Shown: positions 1-7,073 of the stretch, piece after piece
Layout: every line of letters starts with the position of its first letter
Numbering within the stretch: the stretch's first letter is position 1
Assembly (NCBI GenBank): GCA_946183985.1
Contig: CAMHDT010000006.1
Coordinates: 1 to 35,025, forward strand
Length of the DNA: 35,025 nucleotides
Source of the DNA: an uncultured Prevotella sp.
GTDB taxonomy: Bacteria > Bacteroidota > Bacteroidia > Bacteroidales > Bacteroidaceae
Reading direction: 5' to 3'
Position numbers and translations under genes: made by a program
Notes under the pieces: model-generated
Databases searched by the model: none
Seen by the model: only the letters and a program-made list of their open reading frames with translations
What the model was told of the DNA's origin: nothing

Positions 1-507
1 CGTTGGGATTTTGAACTAGAGGTTGACACCTCTTATCATAGCGGCGACAGTTTCCTGTTGCAGTTCATGAGCGAATATCTCTATCAGGACGGAACAAGAC
101 AATGTGTGGCCTATATTGCTATCAACTACGCTGATACCATCATCTCGAGAAGTCTCAGATTCCAGTCTGATGGTATTAATCAGATGCGCATTCCTGCCCA
201 CGATGCCGATATCAAGAGCATTAAAGGCTTCTTCTATGCTGATGGAGGAGCAGAACGCTCTACTACCATGCGTATGATGTTTCTTAGTAATGTACAACTG
301 ATACGTTTCCATAAGAAGGAGGAAAAACATGAAGAAAGGATTCAGACGGATAGCCTCTCACATGATACGATTCCCAGACGGCTCATGCCAGAACCTGATG
401 GTGATGGAGATAGAATCGGGGAAATTGACCCGATATTACCCGTTGACAGAGGAATGGCCGAACACCGAGTGGCTCCCAGGAGAAGTGTGCCTGATGAAAG
501 ACGATGA
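1..507 (+). CDS. Unknown protein, C-terminal part (5' end outside window)
   Basis: An open frame enters from the left edge and runs to a TGA at 505-507. The part up to about base 320 reads like real protein, with alternating hydrophobic and polar residues (for example QCVAYIAINYAD and IKSIKGFFYADGG) that suggest a beta-rich fold. I do not recognise the family. After about base 329 the same frame overlaps the next gene by 179 bases and becomes Arg/Pro/Asp-rich (ending VPDERR), which looks like out-of-frame translation of that gene. The natural end of the protein is therefore probably near base 320, and the original stop may have been lost. No start or signal peptide is visible. Confidence 0.55.
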   Translation, partial: RWDFELEVDTSYHSGDSFLLQFMSEYLYQDGTRQCVAYIAINYADTIISRSLRFQSDGINQMRIPAHDADIKSIKGFFYADGGAERSTTMRMMFLSNVQLIRFHKKEEKHEERIQTDSLSHDTIPRRLMPEPDGDGDRIGEIDPILPVDRGMAEHRVAPRRSVPDERR

Positions 508-550
508 AGGCCGTTTGTGTGCTTATTATGAAGGAAAGAAAATAGAATAA
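329..550 (+). CDS. Conserved-looking 73-residue protein of unknown function
   Basis: The ATG is preceded by a full Shine-Dalgarno sequence, AAGGAGG at 316-322, six bases upstream. This is unusually strong for a Bacteroidetes gene and supports this small frame over the longer one that overlaps it. The 73-residue product has no signal peptide or membrane segment. It carries a distinctive block (EIESGKLTRYYPLTEEWPN, then TEWLPGEV) that suggests a small folded domain. It is followed 21 bases later by the nucleoside permease, so it is probably cotranscribed with it. I cannot assign a function. Confidence 0.75.
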   Translation: MKKGFRRIASHMIRFPDGSCQNLMVMEIESGKLTRYYPLTEEWPNTEWLPGEVCLMKDDEGRLCAYYEGKKIE

Positions 551-571
551 TTAACTAAAAACCTATAGATT

Positions 572-1936
572 ATGAATATCAAAACACGTTTGGCGGTAAT
601 GAACTTTTTGGAGTTCGCCGTTTGGGGTGCATACCTTACATGTATGAGCAACTATCTCGGAAGGGCAGGTATGGGTGACTTAGTGCCGTGGTTCTATGCC
701 ATTCAAGGTATCGTGTCCATCTTCATGCCTACATTGATGGGTATTGTTGCCGACAAGTACATACAGCCGCAGAAACTCCTTGGCCTGTGCCATCTCGCTG
801 CAGGAGCGTTGATGGTGGGGTGCTGGTGGATGGGCTATCATGCCGAAGCAATGTCGCAGACAACAGGTATGGACCTTATTCCCCATCGCGCTGGGTTTGT
901 TACACTTTACACTTTGAGTGTGGCATTCTTCATGCCAACGATTGCTTTGACCAATACGGTTGCTTTTTCCATCTTGAAGAAAAACGGTATGGACACGGTG
1001 AAGGATTTCCCGCCTATACGTGTGCTGGGCACCGTTGGCTTTATTGCAACGATGTGGTTTGTCAATTGCGCTTACAATGACGGCAGTGGCTTTGGATTCA
1101 CGCTGGCAGAGAACCCGTCTAAGTTCCAGTATACCTATATGCAGTTCTTCGTTTCAGGTTTTCTGAGCCTTGTTCTCTTTGCATACTGCTTCTCGTTGCC
1201 AGAATGCAAACTGGAGAAAAAGGAGGGTAAGGTATCGCTGGTTGAGAGCCTCGGACTCAATGCCTTCAAACTCTTCAAGCGTCGCCAGATGGCCCTGTTC
1301 TTCATCTTCTCAGCATTGCTTGGCATGTGTCTGCAGGTGACGAATGGTTTTGCTGGACCGTTCCTGACAAGTTTCAAGGGTGTTCAGGAATATGCAGACA
1401 CGTTTGCAGCCAACAATGCGACCATGCTGACCAGTATCTCACAGATAAGTGAAGCCTGCTGCATCTTGTTCATCCCGTTCTTCTTGAAGCGTTTTGGCAT
1501 TAAGATTGTCATGCTGATGTCGCTCTTTGCATGGGTGTTCCGTTTTGGCTTCTTCGGATTGGGCAATCCTGCTATGCCAGGTGTGCTGCTGTTCGTGCTG
1601 TCGTGTGTCGTATATGGCGTTGCTTTCGACTTCTTCAATGTATCGGGCGGCATTTTCGTTGACCAGGAGTGTGATCCCAAAATCAAGGCTTCTGCTCAGG
1701 GTCTCTTTATGATGATGACCAACGGTATAGGTGCAACGATTGGCACTTTGGCCGCTGGCGAAATCGTATATAAGTTCTGTGCATGGAAAGACTGTGTGGT
1801 GAACGGCGAGACACAAAAACTGCTCGTAGGTATTGAAGAAGGTGGCTGGCAGACCTGCTGGTTCATCTTTGCCACCTTCGCTCTGGTAGTAGGTGTTACC
1901 TTTGCATTAGTGTTTAAGCCGGAGAAAAGAAAATAA
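572..1936 (+). CDS. nupG: Nucleoside:H+ symporter, NHS family (NupG-like)
   Basis: A 454-residue inner-membrane MFS transporter with about 12 hydrophobic segments. It aligns from memory with E. coli NupG along its length: an N-terminal FLEFAVWGAYLT block, the DFPPIRVLGTVGFI motif near residue 145, a central LGLNAFKLFK loop, and a C-terminal VYGVAFDFFNVSGGIFVDQE block followed by SAQGLFMMMTNGIG. NupG-family proteins import purine and pyrimidine nucleosides with protons; the exact substrate range here is unknown. The length is close to the family norm (about 420 residues), with a longer loop near residues 415-430. It lies nine bases upstream of the DUF151 gene, in what looks like one transcript running to 3631. 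Confidence 0.88.
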   Translation: MNIKTRLAVMNFLEFAVWGAYLTCMSNYLGRAGMGDLVPWFYAIQGIVSIFMPTLMGIVADKYIQPQKLLGLCHLAAGALMVGCWWMGYHAEAMSQTTGMDLIPHRAGFVTLYTLSVAFFMPTIALTNTVAFSILKKNGMDTVKDFPPIRVLGTVGFIATMWFVNCAYNDGSGFGFTLAENPSKFQYTYMQFFVSGFLSLVLFAYCFSLPECKLEKKEGKVSLVESLGLNAFKLFKRRQMALFFIFSALLGMCLQVTNGFAGPFLTSFKGVQEYADTFAANNATMLTSISQISEACCILFIPFFLKRFGIKIVMLMSLFAWVFRFGFFGLGNPAMPGVLLFVLSCVVYGVAFDFFNVSGGIFVDQECDPKIKASAQGLFMMMTNGIGATIGTLAAGEIVYKFCAWKDCVVNGETQKLLVGIEEGGWQTCWFIFATFALVVGVTFALVFKPEKRK

Positions 1937-1945
1937 GCAGGCATT

Positions 1946-2482
1946 ATGAATCGCATACAACTAAGGTTTGAGAATCTTCAGCAGGTGGTGGGCAGCAATG
2001 ATATGAGCATTGTGCTGCTTACTGACCTGCAGCGCAAGAATGCGCTGACCGTGATGTGCGACGAAATGATGACCAAGCAAATCCTGATGCGCCTTACTGG
2101 CAGTGGTGTGTGCAAGACATCGCTGCCAGAGGTGCTTGCAGGCATGATGCCGTCGGACTATGAACTGATGGTCTTCGGCGTGCATCATGGCCAATATCAG
2201 GTTGTGCTCGTTGATGTGAAGAGCGGGCAGTCGGCACGTTTGAATATGTGCGATGCCGTGTTGATGCATATTATTGCTCATACACCTTTTTATATAGAAG
2301 AGGGGCTGATGATGCGCCAAAGCGTGCCATTCGATGAAAACGCCAGCGGAATCACTATTCCTATCAATACGATGGACACTCGTAGGCTGGAAGTGGTATT
2401 GAAGCAGGCTGTTGCAGATGAGAACTATGAACTGGCCTCGAAGGTTCGCGACGAAATAAATCGGAGAAATGAAAGAGATTAG
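1946..2482 (+). CDS. DUF151 (bifunctional nuclease) domain protein with C-terminal UVR motif
   Basis: A 178-residue cytoplasmic protein. Residues about 20-130 resemble the DUF151 / bifunctional nuclease fold (VLLTDLQRKNALTVMCDE, DYELMVFGVHHGQY). The last 35 residues form a UvrB/UvrC-type helical hairpin (LEVVLKQAVADENYELASK then VRDEINRR). DUF151 plus UVR is a common pairing in Bacteroidetes. Nuclease activity has been reported for some plant and bacterial relatives, but the role here is inference. The 3' end overlaps rsmE by 14 bases, suggesting translational coupling. Confidence 0.82.
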   Translation: MNRIQLRFENLQQVVGSNDMSIVLLTDLQRKNALTVMCDEMMTKQILMRLTGSGVCKTSLPEVLAGMMPSDYELMVFGVHHGQYQVVLVDVKSGQSARLNMCDAVLMHIIAHTPFYIEEGLMMRQSVPFDENASGITIPINTMDTRRLEVVLKQAVADENYELASKVRDEINRRNERD

Positions 2483-3185
2483 ATATTTCTATGTCCCATG
2501 TGCCGATGAGAAGCAGGAACTTCCGGAAGAAGAAGCCACTCATGCTCTGCGTGTCCTTCGTATGACAGAAGGCGACGAGATGGTGCTCATGGATGGAACA
2601 GGAACTTTTCATAAGGCAAAGGTCTCTATGATCAACAGCAAGCATTGCATGTATGATATTATAGAATCGTTGCCACAGGAACGCCAATGGAAAGGTCATG
2701 TCCATTTGGCCATTGCCCCTACGAAGATGATGGACAGAATGGAGTGGCTCGTTGAGAAGGCAACCGAGGTTGGTTTTGACGAACTATCGTTTCTCAACTG
2801 CCGATTCTCTGAGCGCAGGACTATAAAGGTACAACGTATTGAAAAAATCGTTGTGTCTGCTATGAAACAAAGCCGTAAAGCGTGGCTACCGCTTGTCCAT
2901 GATTTGGTGGATTTCAAGGCTTTTATCGATGCCCATGCTTCTGGTCGCCGTTTTATCGCACATTGCTATGACGAGGTAGAACGCATGAATCTGTTTGATG
3001 AATTAAGAACATCGCCTGCTGATGATGCCTTAGTACTGGTTGGTCCGGAAGGAGATTTTTCAATAGAAGAAGTAAAATATGCTGTTGAACACGGTTTTGT
3101 CTCTGTTGATTTAGGCAAGAGCAGGCTACGTACTGAAACCGCAGGATTAGCGGCTGTTATGATGATGCAATTAGCGAAACAATGA
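2469..3185 (+). CDS. rsmE: 16S rRNA (uracil-1498-N3)-methyltransferase RsmE
   Basis: A 238-residue SPOUT-class methyltransferase that methylates N3 of U1498 in helix 44 of 16S rRNA using SAM. The N-terminal PUA-like part contains HALRVLRMTEGDE. The SAM-binding trefoil knot is clear at the C-terminus: LVGPEGDFSIEEV, then VDLGKSRLRTETAGLAAV. The motif EWLVEKATEVGFDELSFL near residues 90-110 is also typical. Length matches the family (about 240). The ATG lies inside the end of the DUF151 gene, and the stop overlaps the next start by four bases (ATGA). Confidence 0.95.
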   Translation: MKEIRYFYVPCADEKQELPEEEATHALRVLRMTEGDEMVLMDGTGTFHKAKVSMINSKHCMYDIIESLPQERQWKGHVHLAIAPTKMMDRMEWLVEKATEVGFDELSFLNCRFSERRTIKVQRIEKIVVSAMKQSRKAWLPLVHDLVDFKAFIDAHASGRRFIAHCYDEVERMNLFDELRTSPADDALVLVGPEGDFSIEEVKYAVEHGFVSVDLGKSRLRTETAGLAAVMMMQLAKQ

Positions 3186-3631
3186 AAAAGATAGTGTTGT
3201 TTTTCTTGCTTACCGTATTCTCAACGATGGTAAGTGCGCAGGGGCAGAACATGCGTGAGATGTTCACGGTAATGCCTGATTCTTTGTGTCCGTATCTTAC
3301 GCATAATCATCGGCTAGACATGATGGATTTCATGGATGCGAAAATGAAGGCCGCAGTAACCAACCTGTTTGAGGGCGAGAGTGAGATGACTGCCCTGACA
3401 GACGACAGCCTTTCGCTGAAAATGAATCCCTGCTTATCCATAGATATGTGGCTGACAAAGGAGGATACTTCGCTTGTCGTCAATGTGCGCAAAACTTATC
3501 TCATTGACAATGTGCCACGTGTCGTTGTGGAAGAATCTTACGATAGCCATTGGCATTTGTTGAAGACATCCACCGTTTCTTCGTCATTACTATGGCGCGA
3601 TGAAGAAATAAAAGAAAGGCCTCATCTCTGA
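3182..3631 (+). CDS. DUF3256 family exported protein
   Basis: A 149-residue protein with a Sec signal peptide (MKKIVLFFLLTVFSTMVSAQ, cleavage after about residue 19). The body matches DUF3256, a Bacteroidetes-restricted family, through the phrase MPDSLCPYLTHNHRLDMMDF followed by MDAKMKAAVTN. Function is unknown; it should be periplasmic. Starting within an ATGA overlap with rsmE, it is the last gene of the plus-strand unit. Its TGA stop (3629-3631) sits in the right arm of a terminator hairpin shared with the convergent gene. Confidence 0.85.
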   Translation: MKKIVLFFLLTVFSTMVSAQGQNMREMFTVMPDSLCPYLTHNHRLDMMDFMDAKMKAAVTNLFEGESEMTALTDDSLSLKMNPCLSIDMWLTKEDTSLVVNVRKTYLIDNVPRVVVEESYDSHWHLLKTSTVSSSLLWRDEEIKERPHL

Positions 3632-3636
3632 GGCCT
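3617..3636. terminator. Bidirectional hairpin terminator containing both stop codons
   Basis: A perfect 8-bp stem, AGGCCTCA / TGAGGCCT, with a TCTC loop. The plus-strand gene's TGA (3629-3631) is in the right arm and the minus-strand gene's TGA (complement of 3622-3624) is in the left arm. The minus-strand side is followed by a T-rich run (TTTCTTTTATT), and the plus side by a short TTTT, so it could serve both directions. Confidence 0.8.
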
Positions 3637-4095
3637 CTGATTTTGTGGCATAGGACGATTTCTTGGTCCACCGTTTCCATGATTCCATCCTCGAAGCATG
3701 CGGCGGTGAAACTTATATTCTGCCTGAAGGATGTCGTAGACCTTTGATGCAGGCAATAGTTCCATAAAACGCTCATGATAGGTTTGCTGGATGCGTTTCA
3801 TCTCCAGGTCATTCTGGTCAGATTCCTTGATGGCTTTCTGATAGCCCCTTTCGTCCTGAGGTCTTTGCCTGTTAAGATTCTTCATCTTGTCAAAGATGAC
3901 ACGTTGCTTGTTCTGCATCTCTTTATATACAGGGAAGAACTTCTCTGCTTCGGCAGGAGTCAAGTTGGCTTCTCTTGTGATAAATTCCTGTAGTTCGGCG
4001 TCAAACTTCTCTGGCGAGAACTTTTTGTTGTCTTGCGCAAAGATGCTCATAGCGAACATCAGCATGCATAGGGTAATAGATAGTCTGTTCATCAT
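3622..4095 (-). CDS. Spy/CpxP-like periplasmic protein
   Basis: A 157-residue protein with a signal peptide (MNRLSITLCMLMFAMSIFAQ) and an all-helical, highly charged body. It contains LTPAEAEKFFPVYKEMQNKQR and later RFMELLPASKVYDILQAE, the layout of the LTxxQ-like Spy/CpxP group and of the small helical proteins that follow ECF sigma/anti-sigma pairs in Bacteroidetes. The tail is Gly/Asn/Pro/Arg-rich. Spy-type proteins are periplasmic chaperones or stress sensors; that role is inferred here from fold-like features and from being third after the sigma and anti-sigma genes. It overlaps the convergent DUF3256 gene by 10 bases. The family assignment is moderate. Confidence 0.7.
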   Translation of the reverse strand: MMNRLSITLCMLMFAMSIFAQDNKKFSPEKFDAELQEFITREANLTPAEAEKFFPVYKEMQNKQRVIFDKMKNLNRQRPQDERGYQKAIKESDQNDLEMKRIQQTYHERFMELLPASKVYDILQAEYKFHRRMLRGWNHGNGGPRNRPMPQNQRPQR

Positions 4096-4096
4096 G

Positions 4097-4153
4097 TAGT
4101 CAGTTTGTTATCATATAGTCAGTATGTTATCATATAGTCAGTATGTTATCATA
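4097..4153. repeat. Three tandem copies of a 19-bp unit in an operon spacer
   Basis: Units at 4097-4115, 4116-4134 and 4135-4153, consensus TAGTCAGTATGTTATCATA; the first copy differs at one base. On the minus strand every unit contains TGATAA. The third copy holds the true stop of the anti-sigma gene (complement of 4149-4151), so the array starts at the upstream stop and runs to just before the ATG of the Spy-like gene. Confidence 0.9.
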
Positions 4154-4544
4154 TATCTGCCAGTAATCCATAATAGATATCCTCGTTATCTATCATAGCG
4201 TAGTCAGCGGCTTCATCAATATAGGTGTCGCTATAGGTGGCATCTTGCTGTGCATTGGCCACCGTGTCGTCCTCTTCAACATGAGAGCCGAAAAAGAACG
4301 TGGCTGTGAATACAGCAATGCAAATGCATGCGGCAGCATAGAGCAAGGGCCTCAGATGGCGGATGATTGCAGACTTCTTCTTCGTCTGCTGCTCATTTGT
4401 CTGCTGCTCAGGCAATCTGTCTGTCTGCTGTTCAGGCAATCTGTCCATCACCTGCTGGGTAAGTTTGTCAAAATATCCATCAGGTACTTTAAATGGATTT
4501 TTCTGCCCCATTTTGCTTCTGATATATTCTTCTTCGTTCATCAT
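4149..4544 (-). CDS. Probable anti-sigma factor, single-pass membrane protein
   Basis: A 131-residue protein with a cytoplasmic N-terminus (FKVPDGYFDKLTQQVMDRL, a phrase common in Bacteroidetes proteins encoded after ECF sigma factors), one membrane span at about residues 65-86 (LLYAAACICIAVFTATFFF) and an acidic outer tail. No zinc-binding HxxxCxxC motif is present. The role is inferred from its place 43 bases after the ECF sigma gene and its topology. Residues 34-49 are a perfect duplication of DRLPEQQT, from a 24-bp tandem repeat at 4399-4446 with a further partial copy just upstream in plus coordinates. Confidence 0.68.
   Translation of the reverse strand: MMNEEEYIRSKMGQKNPFKVPDGYFDKLTQQVMDRLPEQQTDRLPEQQTNEQQTKKKSAIIRHLRPLLYAAACICIAVFTATFFFGSHVEEDDTVANAQQDATYSDTYIDEAADYAMIDNEDIYYGLLADI
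4399..4446. repeat. 24-bp tandem duplication inside the anti-sigma gene
   Basis: Two 24-bp units at 4399-4422 and 4423-4446 are nearly identical in DNA and identical in protein (DRLPEQQT twice). A partial third copy at about 4384-4398 encodes the following EQQT. Being a multiple of three, it keeps the frame and lengthens the linker before the membrane span. Confidence 0.85.
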
Positions 4545-4587
4545 CGTTTGTTTCTTTATATTGTTGACGTTTTAGGGTTGCAAAGGT

Positions 4588-5136
4588 TTAATCGTGCTTC
4601 TTGAAAAAATCCGTTATTTTTTTTACGGCTATGTGATAGGAGGCTTTCAATCCTCCTTCCGATGTGCCAAGCACCTTGCTGATCTCGCTATATTTCATCT
4701 CTTCATAGTAGCGAAGGTTGAACACGGTGCGCTGCACATCTGGCAGCGAGGCAATGGCTTCTTGCAATTGGGCTTCTGTCTCATCGCCATCAAAATAGTC
4801 GTCTGCCATCAACTGGTTGGCAATATTCATGTCGGCATCATCCGTGCTTATTTTCAACGCCCTTTTCTGCTTGCGGGTAAAATCGAGGGCTTCGTTGATG
4901 GCAATGCGCGAAAGCCAGGTGAAGATTTTTGAGTCTCCGTGAAAGGTGTCGATATTCGACCAGGCCTTCAGGAAGGCATTTTGAAGCACATCATCACTAT
5001 CTTCATGTGTAAGGACGATGCGTCTTACCTGCCAGTACAGCCGTTCGCTATATTGACGCACCATGAGTTCAAAACCCTGTCGACGGGTTTCTGAATTGCT
5101 GATGAGTGTAATAATCCTTTGGTCGTCGATCTCCAT
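4588..5136 (-). CDS. RNA polymerase ECF-type sigma factor
   Basis: A 182-residue sigma-70 family protein with only regions 2 and 4. Region 2, at about residues 22-90, includes HEDSDDVLQNAFLKAWSNI and IFTWLSRIAINEALDFTRK. Region 4, at about 125-178, includes LPDVQRTVFNLRYYEEMKYS then EISKVLGTSEGGLKASYHIA, a helix-turn-helix for -35 recognition. It starts 17 bases after the L,D-transpeptidase stop and is followed by the probable anti-sigma gene, so all are probably on one transcript. Target genes cannot be read from this window. Confidence 0.93.
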   Translation of the reverse strand: MEIDDQRIITLISNSETRRQGFELMVRQYSERLYWQVRRIVLTHEDSDDVLQNAFLKAWSNIDTFHGDSKIFTWLSRIAINEALDFTRKQKRALKISTDDADMNIANQLMADDYFDGDETEAQLQEAIASLPDVQRTVFNLRYYEEMKYSEISKVLGTSEGGLKASYHIAVKKITDFFKKHD

Positions 5137-5153
5137 TTCTATATTTTGACAAA

Positions 5154-6731
5154 TCAGGGAAGAAATGGTTTAATTGCGTCTGCAATCTTCAGATCATATT
5201 CATATCTGTCAGGCCATGTTTCCATCTGCCCAGTCTCCGGGTTGGGGTAGAGGGTGTAATAGTCGATGATGAGTGGAACGGTAGGATTGACAGATGTGCT
5301 ATTCATTTTTATACCTGCAATGGGATCAGGGTCGTTGGCATGCTGGCGTTTGTAATTCTTGCCTTTCTGGGTCTGAGGTGCCATATCGATATTCATCCTC
5401 ATGCGGTCGAGCAGCCACGGGTCAGCGTCTGGCAGCATGAACATAGCCAAGTCGAATGGCCGTTGCACGCGCACGCATCCATGTGATATGGTGCGGCGGT
5501 CACGATTGAATGCCGACGGGCTGTTGGTGTCATGCAGGTACACATCAAACTGGTTGTTGAATCGGAAGATGATTCTGCCTAAGGAGTTTCCCCGTCCTTT
5601 GTGCTGAGCCACGCGATAGGCACCACTTCGCAGTTGTGCAGTCGTAACATTCTTGGCCGCAACGGTATCGCCTGTGCTTCTGTTGATGATGAAATAGCGA
5701 TGGCGGGCGAAATAGGCTGAGTCGCCAGCATGTGGACTGACCTCTGAGCGTAGGATTGTTCCAGGGATATTCCACTCAGGATTCAGTTGTATCAGTCTGA
5801 TCTTGCTGTCGAGCAAAGGCGTCTTTGTGGCCCATGCCCCGCAACAGATACGCATGGAGAAGGTGCTGTCTGTGTCAATAGCCCAGAGTTGCTGCGATGG
5901 AATATTGACAAACACATGGCGCTCCCCATCGCTGATGGCATTCACGTGGCGCCACCTCAACCGTTCCATATTGCAGAGAATGCGCTTGCGGCCTTCATCC
6001 GTAGAGTCAGAAGGAAGCATCGTCTTCAGTTTGGCATAGACGGGATGGCTTGTTTCGCATGTCTCCAGAAACTCTGTGGGAGCATTGTTGCCGCCATTTT
6101 CCCATGCTGCCCGGATAAAAGTGCTGTCAGGTTGTTCTGTGGCTATGTCATAAACGATTCTGTACCCTCCGCCACTCCTGCGCTCACGATGGTTCAGCAG
6201 GCGATGCGGTTCCGTGAATCCGTAGCGTTGTCCAATGGCATAGCGGAGGTAGGCTTTGCTTGTAGCCAGTTCGAGCGTAGCCATCACCTGAGGCACGCTG
6301 GTGCCCGTAGAGTCAAAGTCAAGGTTGTGGATATGCGCCAGTTGGTGCTTGATGCTATCCACGAAAAAAGCCTGTGGGCTGAAGCCCATCTCAAGTGCCT
6401 TTTTCTGCAAATAGTTTGAAACGGAGTCAGCCGCCTGCAGGCTCATGGTGCCGCTTGTCGCCCACATCCATGTGCCACCGTCACGATAGTAGTCACATAC
6501 CATCTTATCTGTATTGATGGTGTCGTGAAGGCCAGCGATGATTTCTTCCAAGCACGATTGTGCGGCCTGAGCGCTGTCATTAAGCAGGTTGAAGCGTTCA
6601 TTTGCCATTTCTTCCGATGCCGTATTCCCCAGGTTACACGACATCAGCATTGTGGTGATGAATGCCGATGCCGTCAACATTATCGCACGGTAACTTTTCT
6701 TACAGTCTTTCCGACTTTGAGAATGTAGCAT
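5154..6731 (-). CDS. L,D-transpeptidase lipoprotein (YcbB/LdtD type)
   Basis: An enzyme that forms 3-3 cross-links in peptidoglycan. The YkuD catalytic motif SHGCVRVQRPFDLA is clear, with the catalytic Cys near residue 419. The upstream scaffold region is YcbB-like (MERLRWRH, then NIPSQQLWAID, KTPLL and LNPEWNIPGTI). The N-terminus is a lipoprotein signal with lipobox LMSC. Two starts are possible. The ATG at 6731 gives a positive n-region (KKSYR) but overlaps the upstream gene by 52 bases. The ATG at 6680 forms a TAATG stop-start overlap but leaves no positive charge before the hydrophobic stretch. I chose 6731 for the better signal peptide. At 525 residues it is in the YcbB size range. The sigma gene follows 17 bases later. 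Confidence 0.9.
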   Translation of the reverse strand: MLHSQSRKDCKKSYRAIMLTASAFITTMLMSCNLGNTASEEMANERFNLLNDSAQAAQSCLEEIIAGLHDTINTDKMVCDYYRDGGTWMWATSGTMSLQAADSVSNYLQKKALEMGFSPQAFFVDSIKHQLAHIHNLDFDSTGTSVPQVMATLELATSKAYLRYAIGQRYGFTEPHRLLNHRERRSGGGYRIVYDIATEQPDSTFIRAAWENGGNNAPTEFLETCETSHPVYAKLKTMLPSDSTDEGRKRILCNMERLRWRHVNAISDGERHVFVNIPSQQLWAIDTDSTFSMRICCGAWATKTPLLDSKIRLIQLNPEWNIPGTILRSEVSPHAGDSAYFARHRYFIINRSTGDTVAAKNVTTAQLRSGAYRVAQHKGRGNSLGRIIFRFNNQFDVYLHDTNSPSAFNRDRRTISHGCVRVQRPFDLAMFMLPDADPWLLDRMRMNIDMAPQTQKGKNYKRQHANDPDPIAGIKMNSTSVNPTVPLIIDYYTLYPNPETGQMETWPDRYEYDLKIADAIKPFLP

Positions 6732-7000
6732 CCTTTGGGGAGGTTAAGATCAAAACGCTGGGAGGAACCTTCAATTTTATAGGATGCTATGGCGCGCCCT
6801 GTAAGTGAAACCACCTCCAAAGTAAGACCTGCGCCGCCATAGACACTCACGGTGTTGGCTTCGACGCTAATCGTGGGGGCCGGTTCTTCCACTTGTTCTG
6901 CCACACCCATTTCTGCCATCATCGTCGTTGCAGCCATAGGCATGTTGAATGAAAAGAGGGCAATCGCCACAATAATGAGTAGTTTCTTTTGCATACGCAC
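6680..7000 (-). CDS. Small exported protein consisting of a T9SS-type C-terminal sorting-like domain
   Basis: A 106-residue protein: signal peptide (KKLLIIVAIALFSFNMPMAA), a short acidic linker, then about 60 residues resembling a type IX secretion / Por C-terminal domain: VSVYGGAGLTLEVVSLTGRA, then FDLNLPKGCYILKVGKTVRK and a final VTVR. There is no cargo domain between signal and CTD. It is either an isolated CTD-like beta-sandwich or the remains of a larger protein. A promoter (-7 box at 7019-7026) lies directly upstream, so this is probably the first gene of the unit running to 3622. The TAA overlaps an internal ATG of the next gene. Confidence 0.75.
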   Translation of the reverse strand: MRMQKKLLIIVAIALFSFNMPMAATTMMAEMGVAEQVEEPAPTISVEANTVSVYGGAGLTLEVVSLTGRAIASYKIEGSSQRFDLNLPKGCYILKVGKTVRKVTVR

Positions 7001-7018
7001 AATTTTTTATCTTTGGTG

Positions 7019-7050
7019 CAAAGATATGAAATATTTGTGAAACTTCCAAA
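7019..7050 (-). promoter_or_regulatory. Bacteroidetes-type promoter for the T9SS-CTD / ldt / sigma unit
   Basis: Reading the minus strand, TATCTTTG (complement of 7019-7026) matches the -7 consensus TAnnTTTG. TTTG (complement of 7047-7050) lies 20 bp upstream as the -33 box. The -7 box is half of a 19-bp palindrome, TATCTTTG-GTG-CAAAGATA (7008-7026). The promoter overlaps an imperfect inverted repeat (7027-7059) that may end the rnz transcript. Confidence 0.75.
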
Positions 7051-7073
7051 CAAATTTCAGAAAATATGCGTAA

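Noticed and set aside
7008..7026. 19-bp palindrome as a regulator operator or a pair of opposed promoters
   Set aside because: The minus half is explained as a -7 box; the plus half would drive only antisense rnz, and a TTTG-CAAA palindrome arises easily in this promoter type. A second example at 29531-29545 supports chance.
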